Below, one piece after another: positions 9,152 to 18,112 of a DNA stretch of 64,000 nucleotides. The notes under the pieces are model-generated. The model ran no database searches, was not told the origin of the DNA, and saw only the letters and a list, made by a program, of their open reading frames with translations. Source of the stretch: Methanothermobacter thermautotrophicus (GTDB lineage: Archaea > Methanobacteriota > Methanobacteria > Methanobacteriales > Methanothermobacteraceae); assembly GCF_014889545.1 (NCBI RefSeq), contig NZ_QKOF01000006.1, positions 496,001-560,000 of the forward strand. The letters are read 5' to 3'. Every line of letters starts with the position of its first letter. Positions within the stretch are counted from its first letter, which is position 1. Both the position numbers and the translations under genes were made by a program.

Positions 9152-10012
9152 GTGAAGAAGACTGTAAGGTCCCCTGGATCCGCAACCGTGATTAATGCGA
9201 TTGCAACTGGGAGGGGCTCAGCATTTGGCATAGGACTCAGGGTGGTGGCAGAGGCAGAGCTGATTGACTCGGGGGTAGAGTGCATCTCCCGGGAGGGAGC
9301 TGACACGGCCCTAATGGAGCTCTGCACAGGGATGGTGATTGAATATTACGGGGTGGATGCAGGTGTCAGGGTCGTAACATCCTCGAACCTCCCAGTTGCC
9401 AGCGGACTTTCAAGCAGCAGCGCGGCCTCCAATGCCACTGTGATGGCAGTCTCCTCCCTCTTATCAGAGGAATTCTGTCTTGAACCCATGGAGGACTCTG
9501 TGATGCTCAACATGGCAGTTGACGCATCCCTGAAGGCGGGTGTTAGTGTTACCGGGGCCTATGATGATGCAAGCGCATCATTCTACGGCGGCCTAACCGT
9601 GACAGATAACATGGAGAGGCGCATAATCCTAAGGGAGCGCATGGAAAATCAAAAGGTATTAATATATATGCCGGACAGAAGATCACTGACTGCACAATCA
9701 GATGTCCCGAGGATGAAACTGCTGGCTCCCTGGGTTGATATGGCCTTCAGGGAGGTCCTTGATGGAAGGGTACACAGTGCCCTGACACTCAACGGGATAC
9801 TCTACTGTGCATCCCTGGGATTCGATCCGGGAATAGCCCTTGACGCCCTTGAGGCGGGTGCCCTGGCAGCGGGTCTCTCAGGAACCGGGCCATCTTTCGT
9901 TGCCCTGGCCAGTGATGACTCTGCAGCTGACATCATTGATGCCTGGGAGAACCTTGAGGGCGAGGTTATTGTAACCTCAGTGGACAACGAGGGTACACGT
10001 GTCCTCGAATAA
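9152..10012 (+). CDS. aroK: archaeal shikimate kinase (GHMP family)
   Basis: Phosphorylates shikimate in chorismate synthesis. It is the archaeal GHMP-kinase version, unrelated to bacterial AroK. 286 residues. The ATP loop PVASGLSSSSAA is at 81-92 and a second motif LSGTGPSFVAL is near the C-terminus. I take GTG 9152 as the start, because GGGAGTGAT lies 3-6 nt upstream and family members begin with a short KKTVRSPGSAT-like N-terminus; the frame also allows GTG 9143. First gene of the + strand block; a chorismate mutase gene follows after about 36 nt, which supports the pathway role. Confidence 0.94.
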   Translation: MKKTVRSPGSATVINAIATGRGSAFGIGLRVVAEAELIDSGVECISREGADTALMELCTGMVIEYYGVDAGVRVVTSSNLPVASGLSSSSAASNATVMAVSSLLSEEFCLEPMEDSVMLNMAVDASLKAGVSVTGAYDDASASFYGGLTVTDNMERRIILRERMENQKVLIYMPDRRSLTAQSDVPRMKLLAPWVDMAFREVLDGRVHSALTLNGILYCASLGFDPGIALDALEAGALAAGLSGTGPSFVALASDDSAADIIDAWENLEGEVIVTSVDNEGTRVLE

Positions 10013-10048
10013 CTCCAGCAACCCTGAACAGAGAAAAGGGGAATGATT

Positions 10049-10345
10049 ATGGATGAATCCAGAGCACGGGAGATCCTCAGAAGATCCAGGCAGAAGATAG
10101 ATGGGATAGACAGGGACATACTTGACCTGATATCCTCAAGGATATCCCTTGCACGTGAGATAGCAGAGGCCAAGGGGGTCCTTGGAATGGAGATCCTGGA
10201 CCCTGAAAGGGAACTCCAGATTATAGAGAGGACCCGGAAAATCGCCAGGGAAAATGGTATCGATGAGAGTAAACTTATAGAGCTGATGAAGATTCTGATG
10301 GATCTCAGTAAAACTGAACAGAAAGAAATGTTAAGGAGGCAATGA
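10049..10345 (+). CDS. chorismate mutase (AroQ fold)
   Basis: Converts chorismate to prephenate, the branch to Phe and Tyr. 98 residues, a single all-helical chorismate mutase domain: RRKID-type start ([18 protein letters not shown]), then the REIAEAKG helix and an [11 protein letters not shown] helix. ATG 10049 is preferred over 10043 because GGGGAATGATT lies directly upstream. It sits between aroK and the eS17 gene; the eS17 start follows the stop by one base, so the three genes are probably cotranscribed. Confidence 0.93.
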   Translation: MDESRAREILRRSRQKIDGIDRDILDLISSRISLAREIAEAKGVLGMEILDPERELQIIERTRKIARENGIDESKLIELMKILMDLSKTEQKEMLRRQ

Positions 10346-10346
10346 A

Positions 10347-10535
10347 ATGGGAAACATAAGGACATCCTTTGTAAAAAGAATAGCTAAAGAACTGATAGAA
10401 ACTCATCCAGGAAAATTTACAGACGACTTTGACAAGAACAAGAAACTTGTGGAGGAGTTCTCAACAGTAAGCACCAAACACCTCAGAAACAAGATAGCAG
10501 GTTACATCACAAGGATCATCAGCCAGCAGAAATAA
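10347..10535 (+). CDS. rps17e: 30S ribosomal protein S17e (eS17)
   Basis: Small-subunit ribosomal protein found in archaea and eukaryotes. 62 residues, the normal archaeal length, basic, beginning [16 protein letters not shown] and with the [10 protein letters not shown] segment near the end. AAGGAGGCAATGAA upstream gives a good ribosome-binding site inside the end of the chorismate mutase gene. Aspartokinase follows after 50 nt. Confidence 0.96.
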   Translation: MGNIRTSFVKRIAKELIETHPGKFTDDFDKNKKLVEEFSTVSTKHLRNKIAGYITRIISQQK

Positions 10536-10585
10536 AACCATAATTTATTCATTTTTTTCCAACATTTAAAAGGTTGTGAAGGTTA

Positions 10586-11806
10586 ATGGAGTTAATAGTT
10601 GCTAAATTTGGCGGTACATCAATAGGAAATGGTAGGCGAATTAAGAAGGCGGCCCGTTCAGTTGTGAAGGAGTACATGAAGGGAAAGAAGGTCGTTGTCG
10701 TTGTATCTGCCATAAACAAGACAACCGATGAACTCCTCCAGATAGTGGACGAGGCAATGGAAGACGCTGTCACAGAGAAGCAGCTGGCTGAAATAGTATC
10801 CATGGGTGAGATGACCAGCGTCAGGATATTCTCATCCGCCATAGAGGCGCTAGGAGTTAAATCAGAATATATAGACCCCTTCATGGATGAATGGCCAATA
10901 ATAACCGATAGCAACCTTTTAAATGCTAAGGTGGATTTTGAGGCAACCGAGGAGAAGTCAAAGGAGCTGCTTAAACTCCTTGATCAGGGAATAATACCCG
11001 TGGTCTGCGGCTTCCTTGGAAGGGACCCCAATGGATACATAACCACCCTGGGGAGGGGTGGAAGTGACATAACAGCATTCCTCCTTGGGCACTGCCTTAA
11101 GGCAGATGAGGTTATAATAGTAACAGATGTTGGAGGGGTCATGTCCACTGACCCCAACAAGCTTCAGGGCGCAAAGAAACTTGATAAGATATCAGTTGAG
11201 GAGATGAGGGACCTTGCAACCCACGGGGCCCAGGTACTCCACCCCCACGCCCTAAAATACAAGGACCCGGATATAAAGGCAAAGATAATAGGATTTGAAC
11301 ACGGGGACCTATCAGCCCCTGGAACCGAGATAATAGGGCCATCAAAGAACAAGATGGTCAGGACAACAACCCTCAACCCGGATCCAATATCCGTGGTTGC
11401 TGTTGTGGGTGAAAAGATACTGAACAAGCCAGGTATACTGGCCAGGTTAACATCAAGGCTCGCAGAGAACTCCATAAACATCATAGGAATTTCAACAGGA
11501 CAGAACTCGGTCACGATATTTGTTGATAAGAAGGACGCCGATGAGGCCCACAGGCTCCTCCATGATGTGGTCATTGCAGACGATGACCTCAGCTCACTTT
11601 CACTGGGAAGGGACATCGCGATGATAACCATATCAAGCCCGGATTTCATAGACACACCAGGCATAATATCTGAAATCACCGAGCCCCTCAGGGATAATGA
11701 CCTTAACATAGTTGAAATTTCATCCTCACAGACATCTGTGGTTATCTTTGTTGACTGGAATGATGGTAAAAAGGCGTATGAACTTGTAAGGGGTGTTCTT
11801 GAATGA
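10586..11806 (+). CDS. lysC: aspartate kinase
   Basis: First step of the aspartate family (Lys, Thr, Met): ATP-dependent formation of aspartyl phosphate. 406 residues: kinase domain starting with KFGGTS (residues 7-12), the TLGRGGSD loop in the middle, and two ACT domains from about 270 to the end that usually carry feedback control by Lys or Thr. Start ATG 10586, with GAAGGTTA directly upstream. Its TGA overlaps the dapA ATG by 4 nt (ATGA at 11803-11806), so dapA is translationally coupled. Confidence 0.95.
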   Translation: MELIVAKFGGTSIGNGRRIKKAARSVVKEYMKGKKVVVVVSAINKTTDELLQIVDEAMEDAVTEKQLAEIVSMGEMTSVRIFSSAIEALGVKSEYIDPFMDEWPIITDSNLLNAKVDFEATEEKSKELLKLLDQGIIPVVCGFLGRDPNGYITTLGRGGSDITAFLLGHCLKADEVIIVTDVGGVMSTDPNKLQGAKKLDKISVEEMRDLATHGAQVLHPHALKYKDPDIKAKIIGFEHGDLSAPGTEIIGPSKNKMVRTTTLNPDPISVVAVVGEKILNKPGILARLTSRLAENSINIIGISTGQNSVTIFVDKKDADEAHRLLHDVVIADDDLSSLSLGRDIAMITISSPDFIDTPGIISEITEPLRDNDLNIVEISSSQTSVVIFVDWNDGKKAYELVRGVLE

Positions 11807-12693
11807 AGATTGAAGGCACAGTAGTGGCCATGGTGACTCCATTCACAGAGGACGATGTGGTGGATGAGGCCGGGCTGCGGGAGAACATAAACTACCTTAT
11901 AGAGAACGGGGTTGACGGTCTGCTGGTTGCCGGGACAACCGGTGAATCAGCTACAATAACCCATGAAGAGCAGAGGAGAATGATCGATATACTTGTGGAT
12001 GAGGTCAACGGCCGCGTCAGGACAGTTGCCGGTGCAGGCAGCAACTCATCCAGGGAGGCAATGGGCCTCGTGGAGTATGCAGAGGACGCCGGTGCAGACG
12101 CAGCCCTTGTCATAACCCCATACTACAACAAGCCCCAGCCCCATGGACTCATTGAACACTACACCATGCTGGAGAAAGCCGCCGACATACCCCTCATAAT
12201 ATACAATGTCCCCTCAAGGACAGGAACCGACATAGATGTTGACACGGTCGCTGAACTCGCAAAACTCGACGGTATAATAGGAATAAAGGAGGCCAGTCCC
12301 GACCTGGACAAGGTGTCAATGCTCAGGTCAAGGCTCATGGACCTCGGTCTTGATGACTTCACCATCCTTTCAGGTAACGATAACCTTACACTCCCACTGA
12401 TATCCATGGGTGCTGAGGGAGTGATATCGGTTGTTGCAAATGTCGACCCTGCCCGTATGAGCCGGCTTGTTAACGAGGCCCTATCAGGAGACTTTGAAGC
12501 TGCAATGAAAACGCACTACGAACTCTACAGCCTCATGAAGGTCCTTTTCATTGAGAGCAACCCGGTACCCGTCAAGGAGGCCCTTAACATGATGGGCAGG
12601 CCCGCTGGTCATGTGAGGATGCCCCTCGCACCCCTGCAGGATGCAAACCGTGAGAGGCTCAGGATGGTCCTTGAGGAACTGGCGCTGATCTAG
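11803..12693 (+). CDS. dapA: 4-hydroxy-tetrahydrodipicolinate synthase
   Basis: Condenses pyruvate and aspartate semialdehyde in lysine synthesis. 296 residues, TIM barrel. Schiff-base Lys162 in IGIKEAS, Tyr134 in IYNVPSRTG, and the GTTGES loop at 44-49 are all present, so the true synthase rather than a sugar aldolase is indicated, also by context. Preceded by lysC with a 4-nt overlap and followed by dapB after 12 nt. Confidence 0.96.
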   Translation: MKIEGTVVAMVTPFTEDDVVDEAGLRENINYLIENGVDGLLVAGTTGESATITHEEQRRMIDILVDEVNGRVRTVAGAGSNSSREAMGLVEYAEDAGADAALVITPYYNKPQPHGLIEHYTMLEKAADIPLIIYNVPSRTGTDIDVDTVAELAKLDGIIGIKEASPDLDKVSMLRSRLMDLGLDDFTILSGNDNLTLPLISMGAEGVISVVANVDPARMSRLVNEALSGDFEAAMKTHYELYSLMKVLFIESNPVPVKEALNMMGRPAGHVRMPLAPLQDANRERLRMVLEELALI

Positions 12694-12705
12694 GGGGTGT
12701 CATGT

Positions 12706-13527
12706 TTGATAAGGGTCGCAGTTACAGGTGCATGCGGGCGCATGGGCTCAGGGATAATAAGCAGGGTCCTCGAGGAGGATGACATGGAACTTGTGGCAGC
12801 CATTGAGGCTCCCGGCACACCCCTCAGGGGCAGGGACATAGGAGAGTTCACAGGCAGAGGCAGGGTTGGAGTTGCAGTCACAGATGCATCCGATCTTGCA
12901 GAAACCCTCGCAGATGCAGAACCCGACGTCCTTGTTGACTTCACAGTCGCATCCGCGGCAGTCGAAACAATAAAGACTTCAGCCAGGGCCGGTGTTAACC
13001 TCGTGGTTGGCACAACAGGATTTTCAGAGGAGCAGATGCAGACAGTAAGGGACTGCATAGGCAGTTCAGGTGTGAGGGCTGTGATCGCACCTAACATGGC
13101 AGTCGGGGTCAACGTGTTCTTCAAGGTCCTCAGGGACCTTGCACTGATCCTCTCTGACTATGACGTTGAGATCATCGAGGCACACCACAGGCACAAGAAG
13201 GACGCTCCATCAGGGACAGCTGTACGTTCACTGGAGGTCATTGCAGAGGCCACAGGCAGAAGGGCCGATGAGGTGGCCGTCCATGGCCGATCTGGACTCA
13301 CAGGTGAGAGGAGTAAAGAGGAGATAGGTGTCCATGCAGTTAGGGGTGGTGACATCGTCGGGGACCACATAGTCCTCTTTGCAGGTGACGGTGAGCGCCT
13401 TGAGATAGTTCACAGGGCTCACAGCAGGGATGCCTTCATAGGTGGAGTTATAAGGGCCATAAGGTTCATTGAGGAAGCAGAACCCGGAAGGATAATGGAT
13501 ATGGGGGATGTGCTGGGAATAAAATGA
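12706..13527 (+). CDS. dapB: 4-hydroxy-tetrahydrodipicolinate reductase
   Basis: NAD(P)H-dependent second step after DapA. 273 residues from TTG 12706. Nucleotide-binding GACGRMG is at 8-14, and the catalytic region EAHHRHKKDAPSGTA is intact. I prefer TTG 12706 over GTG 12697 because the AGGGGGTGTC ribosome-binding site is then correctly spaced (about 7 nt) and the protein starts IRVAVTGACGRMG as in the family. Between dapA and asd. Confidence 0.95.
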   Translation: MIRVAVTGACGRMGSGIISRVLEEDDMELVAAIEAPGTPLRGRDIGEFTGRGRVGVAVTDASDLAETLADAEPDVLVDFTVASAAVETIKTSARAGVNLVVGTTGFSEEQMQTVRDCIGSSGVRAVIAPNMAVGVNVFFKVLRDLALILSDYDVEIIEAHHRHKKDAPSGTAVRSLEVIAEATGRRADEVAVHGRSGLTGERSKEEIGVHAVRGGDIVGDHIVLFAGDGERLEIVHRAHSRDAFIGGVIRAIRFIEEAEPGRIMDMGDVLGIK

Positions 13528-13539
13528 TAAGGTGATATT

Positions 13540-14583
13540 ATGGTTAATGTGGGTGTTCTGGGAGCAACAGGGATGGTTGGACAGCGTTTCATTCAGATGC
13601 TTGATAAACATCCTGAATTTGAACTTACAACACTGGCGGCTTCTTCACGATCCGCAGGAAAACCCTACGGGGAGGTGGCTAACTGGTACCTTGACTCTGA
13701 GATGCCAGAATCTGTGAGGGACATGGAGGTCGTTGAAACGGATCCCTCAGCTGTTGGGGACGTTGATATACTCTTCTCAGCCCTCCCTGCAGATGTGGCC
13801 AGGAAGGTCGAACCAGAATTTGCAGAGAAATACATAGTGGCATCAAATGCAAGTGCAATGAGGATGGAGCCTGATGTCCCCCTCGTGATACCCGAGGTCA
13901 ACCCCGAGTTCCTTGACCTAATAGAGGTGCAGCAGAGGAGGAGGGGATGGGATGGGTTCATCGTTACCAACCCCAACTGCTCAACAATAGCCCTTACCCT
14001 CACATTAAAGCCGATCTACGACGCCTACAACATAAAGAGGGTCTACGTCTCAACCATGCAGGCAGTTTCAGGGGCCGGCTACAATGGAGTCCCCTCAATG
14101 GCCATACTTGACAACCTTGTACCCTTCATTGGGGGTGAGGAGGAGAAGATTGAAACAGAGACCCTCCACCTCCTGGGAGAACTCGACGATGGCGTGGTGA
14201 AACCAGCCAGCTTTGGTGTGAGCGCATCCTGTCACCGTGTACCCGTAGTTGACGGCCACACCGAGGCGGTCTTCATTGAACTGGATGACGACTTTGAAAT
14301 TGATGATGTAAGGGAGGCCATGGATAAATTCAGGGGGCTCCCTCAGAAGCTGGGCCTCCACTCAGCCCCAGAGAAACCGGTGGTTGTCAGGGATGAGGAG
14401 AACAGGCCCCAGCCAAGGATGGACAGGGACAGGGATGGTGGAATGGCTGTCACTGTTGGAAGACTCAGGGAGGACGCTGCATTCGAAAACAGTTTAAGGT
14501 ACGTCCTTGTGGGTCATAACACAGTTAGAGGTGCTGCAGGGGCATCTATCCTGAACGCTGAACTCATAAATGAGATACTGTAG
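13540..14583 (+). CDS. asd: aspartate-semialdehyde dehydrogenase
   Basis: NADP-dependent reduction of aspartyl phosphate, supplying DapA and the Thr/Met branch. 347 residues. [10 protein letters not shown] nucleotide loop at 8-17, catalytic Cys147 in TNPNCSTI, and the [10 protein letters not shown] segment place it in the archaeal/fungal type. GGTGATATT stands just before the ATG. It completes the lysC-dapA-dapB-asd string: all enzymes from Asp to tetrahydrodipicolinate are in one operon. Confidence 0.96.
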   Translation: MVNVGVLGATGMVGQRFIQMLDKHPEFELTTLAASSRSAGKPYGEVANWYLDSEMPESVRDMEVVETDPSAVGDVDILFSALPADVARKVEPEFAEKYIVASNASAMRMEPDVPLVIPEVNPEFLDLIEVQQRRRGWDGFIVTNPNCSTIALTLTLKPIYDAYNIKRVYVSTMQAVSGAGYNGVPSMAILDNLVPFIGGEEEKIETETLHLLGELDDGVVKPASFGVSASCHRVPVVDGHTEAVFIELDDDFEIDDVREAMDKFRGLPQKLGLHSAPEKPVVVRDEENRPQPRMDRDRDGGMAVTVGRLREDAAFENSLRYVLVGHNTVRGAAGASILNAELINEIL

Positions 14584-14589
14584 GATACC

Positions 14590-15150
14590 ATGCACCCCAA
14601 CCCTCTGGGAGCTGATCTAACCATCCTCTACTTTTTTAATTCAGTTCTGAGCTCACCATTTCTTGATTTTTTAATGCCAGTTTTAACCTTCGGCGGGACC
14701 CAGGCCTTCTGGGTGATACTCTGCCTTCTTCTCTATCTTCTTGGCGGGGAGGATGAGAGGGAGGCCGCATTCATAGCCCTCACCGCCCTGGTAATGGGCT
14801 TCTTCATGAGCGAATTCCTGAAGATGGTTATCGCAAGGCCACGACCCTATGAGGTGATCTGGTGGGTGAGGCACACCACGGTTGCTGGCGGCTATTCTAT
14901 GCCATCGGGCCATACTGTGGCAGCATTCGCCGGTTTCACTTCACTTTACTTCAAGTTCGGGAGACCCTGGCTTTTTCTGATCCTCGCATCACTTGTGGGG
15001 ATTTCGAGGATCTACCTTGGCCTCCATTACCCCACCGACGTCCTTGCCGGTGCTTTTATCGGAGTCATCTGTGCATTCATGGCCCTGAAGATAGAGGATA
15101 GGGTTAAATGCTTTGGTCTCTGCCGCTTTGAAAGGTTGCAGCAACGTTAG
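14590..15150 (+). CDS. PAP2-family membrane phosphatase
   Basis: 186 residues with about five transmembrane helices. The three PAP2 signature motifs are complete: KMVIARPRP (around 77-85), MPSGHTVAAF and SRIYLGLHYPTDVLAG. Likely a lipid or polyprenyl-pyrophosphate phosphatase working outside the membrane, possibly recycling the carrier of glycan or pseudomurein synthesis; the substrate cannot be told. It begins 6 nt after asd and so may be cotranscribed with the amino-acid genes without a pathway link. Confidence 0.9.
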   Translation: MHPNPLGADLTILYFFNSVLSSPFLDFLMPVLTFGGTQAFWVILCLLLYLLGGEDEREAAFIALTALVMGFFMSEFLKMVIARPRPYEVIWWVRHTTVAGGYSMPSGHTVAAFAGFTSLYFKFGRPWLFLILASLVGISRIYLGLHYPTDVLAGAFIGVICAFMALKIEDRVKCFGLCRFERLQQR

Positions 15151-15225
15151 TGGAGTACCTCCGGGGTGGAGTGAATCATCCCGGGTCCACCAACTTATTT
15201 CCAGGCCCACACTGCGGATTATGGA

Positions 15226-15232
15226 TTTTTTT
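15226..15232 (+). terminator. T7 run after the asd/PAP2 operon
   Basis: Seven T in a row 75 nt after the PAP2 stop, in a gap of about 250 nt with no gene. Oligo-T is the usual archaeal terminator signal. An AGGGGACCCCT palindrome follows shortly after. Confidence 0.4.
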
Positions 15233-15401
15233 CATCACCCTAAGGGGACCCCTAATTAGAGAATCAGATGATTATCGATAGGGGTTCATACATGGGTTCT
15301 GTGGTGGCTATAAGGTGCACTGCATTCCAGTTGATCCCTGGACTCCATTTGGGAAGGTTTTTAAGCTTTCACGTGTTATCTATTAAATGGAAAGGGGTAC
15401 C

Positions 15402-15923
15402 ATGAGGTTCATGAGGGATTCAGAAAAGGAACAGCTCAAGCTTCTTGTAAAGGCGTGCATGCTTGAGATAAGCAAGCTCAAGATGGATCTTCGCAAATGC
15501 CGTGAGAAGTCGGATAACTGTGAGAGGGTTAAGGAACTTGAGGATGCACTTAAACTCAGGGACAGACGTATAGATGAACTTGAGGGACTTGTGGCTGAAA
15601 AGGACAGGCTGATACAGGAACTCAACGGCATCATAGCAGATAAGGAATCCCGGATATCTGACCTCAAAAGGTACAGGGAATACTTCCAGGCCCTTACACA
15701 GAAGCCTGAAAAGGATTTAACATCATTCCAGTCGCAGATCTACCGCCTTCTGCCTGATGAGAGAGCCACCACAGAGGAAATGCTTGACTTCATAAATGGG
15801 ATAGGATTTAAGGACCTGAAACTTGAGAACATGGTCCAGATACTCAGGAACCTTGAGAGGAAGGGATACTTCCGGTCGGTGAGGAAGGACAGTCTGACCC
15901 TCTGGGAGAAGGTTAAGAGGTGA
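15402..15923 (+). CDS. coiled-coil protein with winged-helix-like C-terminus
   Basis: 173 residues, not a family I can name. Residues about 5-100 form a long coiled coil with heptad Leu/Ile and many Glu, Arg and Lys (KELEDALKLRDRRIDELEGL is typical). The C-terminal 65 residues (YRLLPDERATTEEMLDFI to the end) look like a small helical domain resembling a winged helix, with RNLERKGYFRSVRKDS near the end. ATG 15402 has AAAGGGG correctly placed; ATG 15387 does not. Flanked by the PAP2 gene and the convergent cyclase-like gene. Confidence 0.75.
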   Translation: MRFMRDSEKEQLKLLVKACMLEISKLKMDLRKCREKSDNCERVKELEDALKLRDRRIDELEGLVAEKDRLIQELNGIIADKESRISDLKRYREYFQALTQKPEKDLTSFQSQIYRLLPDERATTEEMLDFINGIGFKDLKLENMVQILRNLERKGYFRSVRKDSLTLWEKVKR

Positions 15924-15973
15924 TGTACTGGGTTCCTGTGTTCCTGTTGAAGTGAACTGTACTGGTTGAGTTC

Positions 15974-16567
15974 CTATCGGAGGTTACCCTGCTCAGAACC
16001 TGTAACTGCAAATACCCTTGCAGGGGATGCCTCTGCCCTCACAGGGAGGGGGACAACGAATAATCTGAATTCAGGTGGTAGGAGGTCCGTGTTTGTTATG
16101 TTCTCCACAACCCATATCCCATTCTTGAGTAGGAGCCTGTGGATCTCTGTTTCTCCGGGCCTGTCAACACTGGGGCCCTCGATGCAGACCCCCAGAACTT
16201 CATGTTCCACAAGTTCCTCTGCAAGCCGTCTCTTTATACCTGGATAGTTTGTGAAGTACTCCTCCGAGCCCCACCTTGAGCTCCAGCCAGTTTTGATTAC
16301 AGCAATGTCACCAGCCCCTAAAATCTCTTCCCTGGATATGAGGAAACCCTCACCTGTGAGTTCCCTGAGTCCGATCCCGTCAACCGTCAGGTCACTGCAG
16401 CGCGCATGTAGGGGGGCGTCTATATGGGTCCCTGCGTGCAGGCCCATGGACACTGAGGATGTAATGTAGTCCTCATCTGAACTCTCAGTTCTCAGTTTAA
16501 CAGGGGGATCACCCGGGAAGACCGGCATGGAGTCCTCAACCTTATGGGTCAGGTCGATTATTTTCAT
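15974..16567 (-). CDS. cyclase-family protein (kynurenine formamidase-like metal hydrolase)
   Basis: 197 residues of the metal-dependent cyclase/arylformamidase family. The metal site HAGTHIDAPLH is at 44-54 (His44, His48, Asp50, His54). Archaeal members are not known to take part in tryptophan degradation; the substrate is unknown. Its promoter region contains a 30-bp direct repeat. Convergent with the coiled-coil gene (50 nt between stops). Confidence 0.9.
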   Translation of the reverse strand: MKIIDLTHKVEDSMPVFPGDPPVKLRTESSDEDYITSSVSMGLHAGTHIDAPLHARCSDLTVDGIGLRELTGEGFLISREEILGAGDIAVIKTGWSSRWGSEEYFTNYPGIKRRLAEELVEHEVLGVCIEGPSVDRPGETEIHRLLLKNGIWVVENITNTDLLPPEFRLFVVPLPVRAEASPARVFAVTGSEQGNLR

Positions 16568-16581
16568 GGTGTGACTCTTCC

Positions 16582-16674
16582 CCTCTGAATATATTAATCA
16601 TTCTCTGCCACGGTATTTGTAACCAAATACCCTAAAGTGAGCAACCTCTGAATATATTAATCATTCTCTGCCAC
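16582..16674. repeat. 30-bp direct repeat pair flanking a palindrome, upstream of the cyclase-like gene
   Basis: Two identical 30-bp copies at 16582-16611 and 16645-16674, starting CCTCTGAATATATTAATC and ending TCTGCCAC. On the minus strand each contains a TATA-like TTAATATATTC; the copy nearest the gene sits at promoter distance from the ATG at 16567. The 33 bp between holds the perfect palindrome GGTATTTG-TAAC-CAAATACC (16612-16631). It looks like a duplicated promoter unit with an operator. Confidence 0.85.
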
Positions 16675-16785
16675 TGTATAAACATGGAACCTGGGGCTGA
16701 ATCACCCTATAAGCCCCTCCACTTCAAAAAAACTATAAACATGGATCCCCTACTGGGACCCCCATGCTCTCCTGATTATTGGTCC

Positions 16786-17983
16786 CTATTTGAGTCTGTA
16801 TTGGAGGAGGACACCATCAACCTTCGAGACAGTCGTGTTCCAGTTACTTAAATGTCCCAGTCTGTTCAGGGAGTGGGTTGTGTCTGCAGTAACCCAGCCA
16901 TGACCCCTTATCCATACCTGGGCCCATACATGGGAGTACCAGTTCCCGCTTATGAATCTGCAGTAACCACGGACGTAGCGTGCAGGTATACCGCTGGTCC
17001 TTGCAAGGGCTACCATGAGGTGGGCCTGGTCGACACAGTTTCCCCTCCTTAACCTCAGTGTACCTGGGGCACCATAAAGTGTCCTGTAATAAAATGAGTA
17101 GTCGACACTGTCACGTACCCAGGTGAACAGGTTCAGTGGAGTAGCTGGTATTCCCTGAGAGTTCACGGGCCAGGTAAACCATGTTGGGATCCGTGACGCT
17201 GCAGTGGGCCGTTGAACTCAGATACATTCGGAGGGATGGTGGCACGTACCATGGGCTGCTCTTAAGACCCTTCTTAACCGCCCCTTAAGATACCTGTATC
17301 TGTTCTCGAGGGACCTGAGCTTGTTCTGAAGTATTATGATGGTTTTTCTGTTCCTTGCGGTGCTTATCCTGGCCAGGGTCCTCTTGATGAGGGCGGATGT
17401 CTTCCTGATCTCTGAGTTTATGTTCCTTATATGTAAATCAACGTCACGGGAGTTTAGCCGGTATGCATTGAGGGGTACTGGAGTCCTTATATATACGCCT
17501 GCCGGCATCATTCCCGTCTGGTATCTGTAACGGCCGATCTTTGAGAGGAGGTATACGGTATTGTAGAAATCGATTTTACCCCCACTGTATGGTACTGCTG
17601 AAGGGCATCTACTGTATCTATCTGTCATGTCACGAAATCTTTCTGTTATCTCACTGTACTGCCATGCGCTTAGCTTCACTGACATACGGCGAATATCGAG
17701 GCCTGGTGGCTTCAAAGCTCTGCATTCAACGGTCTTTGAGCCTCTCAGTACCTGCTCAGGGCTAGGTGTAGGATGCACAGTCAAGACTTCTGTTTCCAGT
17801 ACTTATATTTTCAGGCAGCCTCTGATACTTCTCCATGAAATTAGCCACCCTGACACTTGCCTGAAGGACTTCAGAGCTGTTAAGGGATTCTGAGTCATTC
17901 TCAAGGGCATATGAACCTTCCATAGCCACAATTAAAATCAGGGCCATGGTAAGGTATACTGAGGCTTTGCTTAGCTGCCTCAT
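16786..17983 (-). pseudogene. frameshifted secreted transglutaminase-like gene with pseudomurein-binding repeats
   Basis: The pieces read in order on the minus strand: a signal peptide and a degenerate pseudomurein-binding-like repeat (start ATG 17983 behind GGTTGAT; MEKYQRLPENI); a second repeat and a helical linker in another frame (to about 17290); a segment in a third frame (WYVPPSLRMYLSSTAHC, about 17255-17145); and the transglutaminase core (about 17138 to 16786) with Cys in RRGNCVDQ, His in YSHVWAQ and Asp in VTADTT. At least three frame changes are needed (near 17770, 17262-17290 and 17138-17145). Intact relatives are secreted cell-wall proteins of Methanobacteriales. The catalytic core is well preserved, so the decay is recent or some shifts are sequencing errors. 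Confidence 0.75.
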
Positions 17984-18040
17984 ATCAACCACATATTTAT
18001 ATTAGGTCCTATCTTCGTTAAATACTCTTCTGGAAACAAC

Positions 18041-18056
18041 CGAAAATTATTTATAG
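18041..18056 (+). promoter_or_regulatory. thermosome gene promoter (BRE-TATA)
   Basis: CGAAAATTATTTATAG is a good archaeal BRE plus TATA match in the short gap between the divergent transglutaminase remnant and thsB. The expected start of transcription is about 25 nt downstream, leaving a leader of roughly 35 nt with the ribosome-binding site GAGGTGATTGA. Confidence 0.6.
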
Positions 18057-18112
18057 AACCTCTAACCCATTGATAACTGCATATTGATTTATAATAAAAC
18101 TGAGGTGATTGA

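Noticed and set aside
10549-11709. Minus-strand ORFs opposite lysC
   Set aside because: Shadow of an intact aspartokinase gene.
16582-16674. Repeat-spacer-repeat geometry (30-33-30) like a minimal CRISPR
   Set aside because: Only two copies, the spacer is itself a palindrome with promoter-like flanks, no cas genes nearby, and the repeat differs from the CRISPR repeat I recall for this genus.
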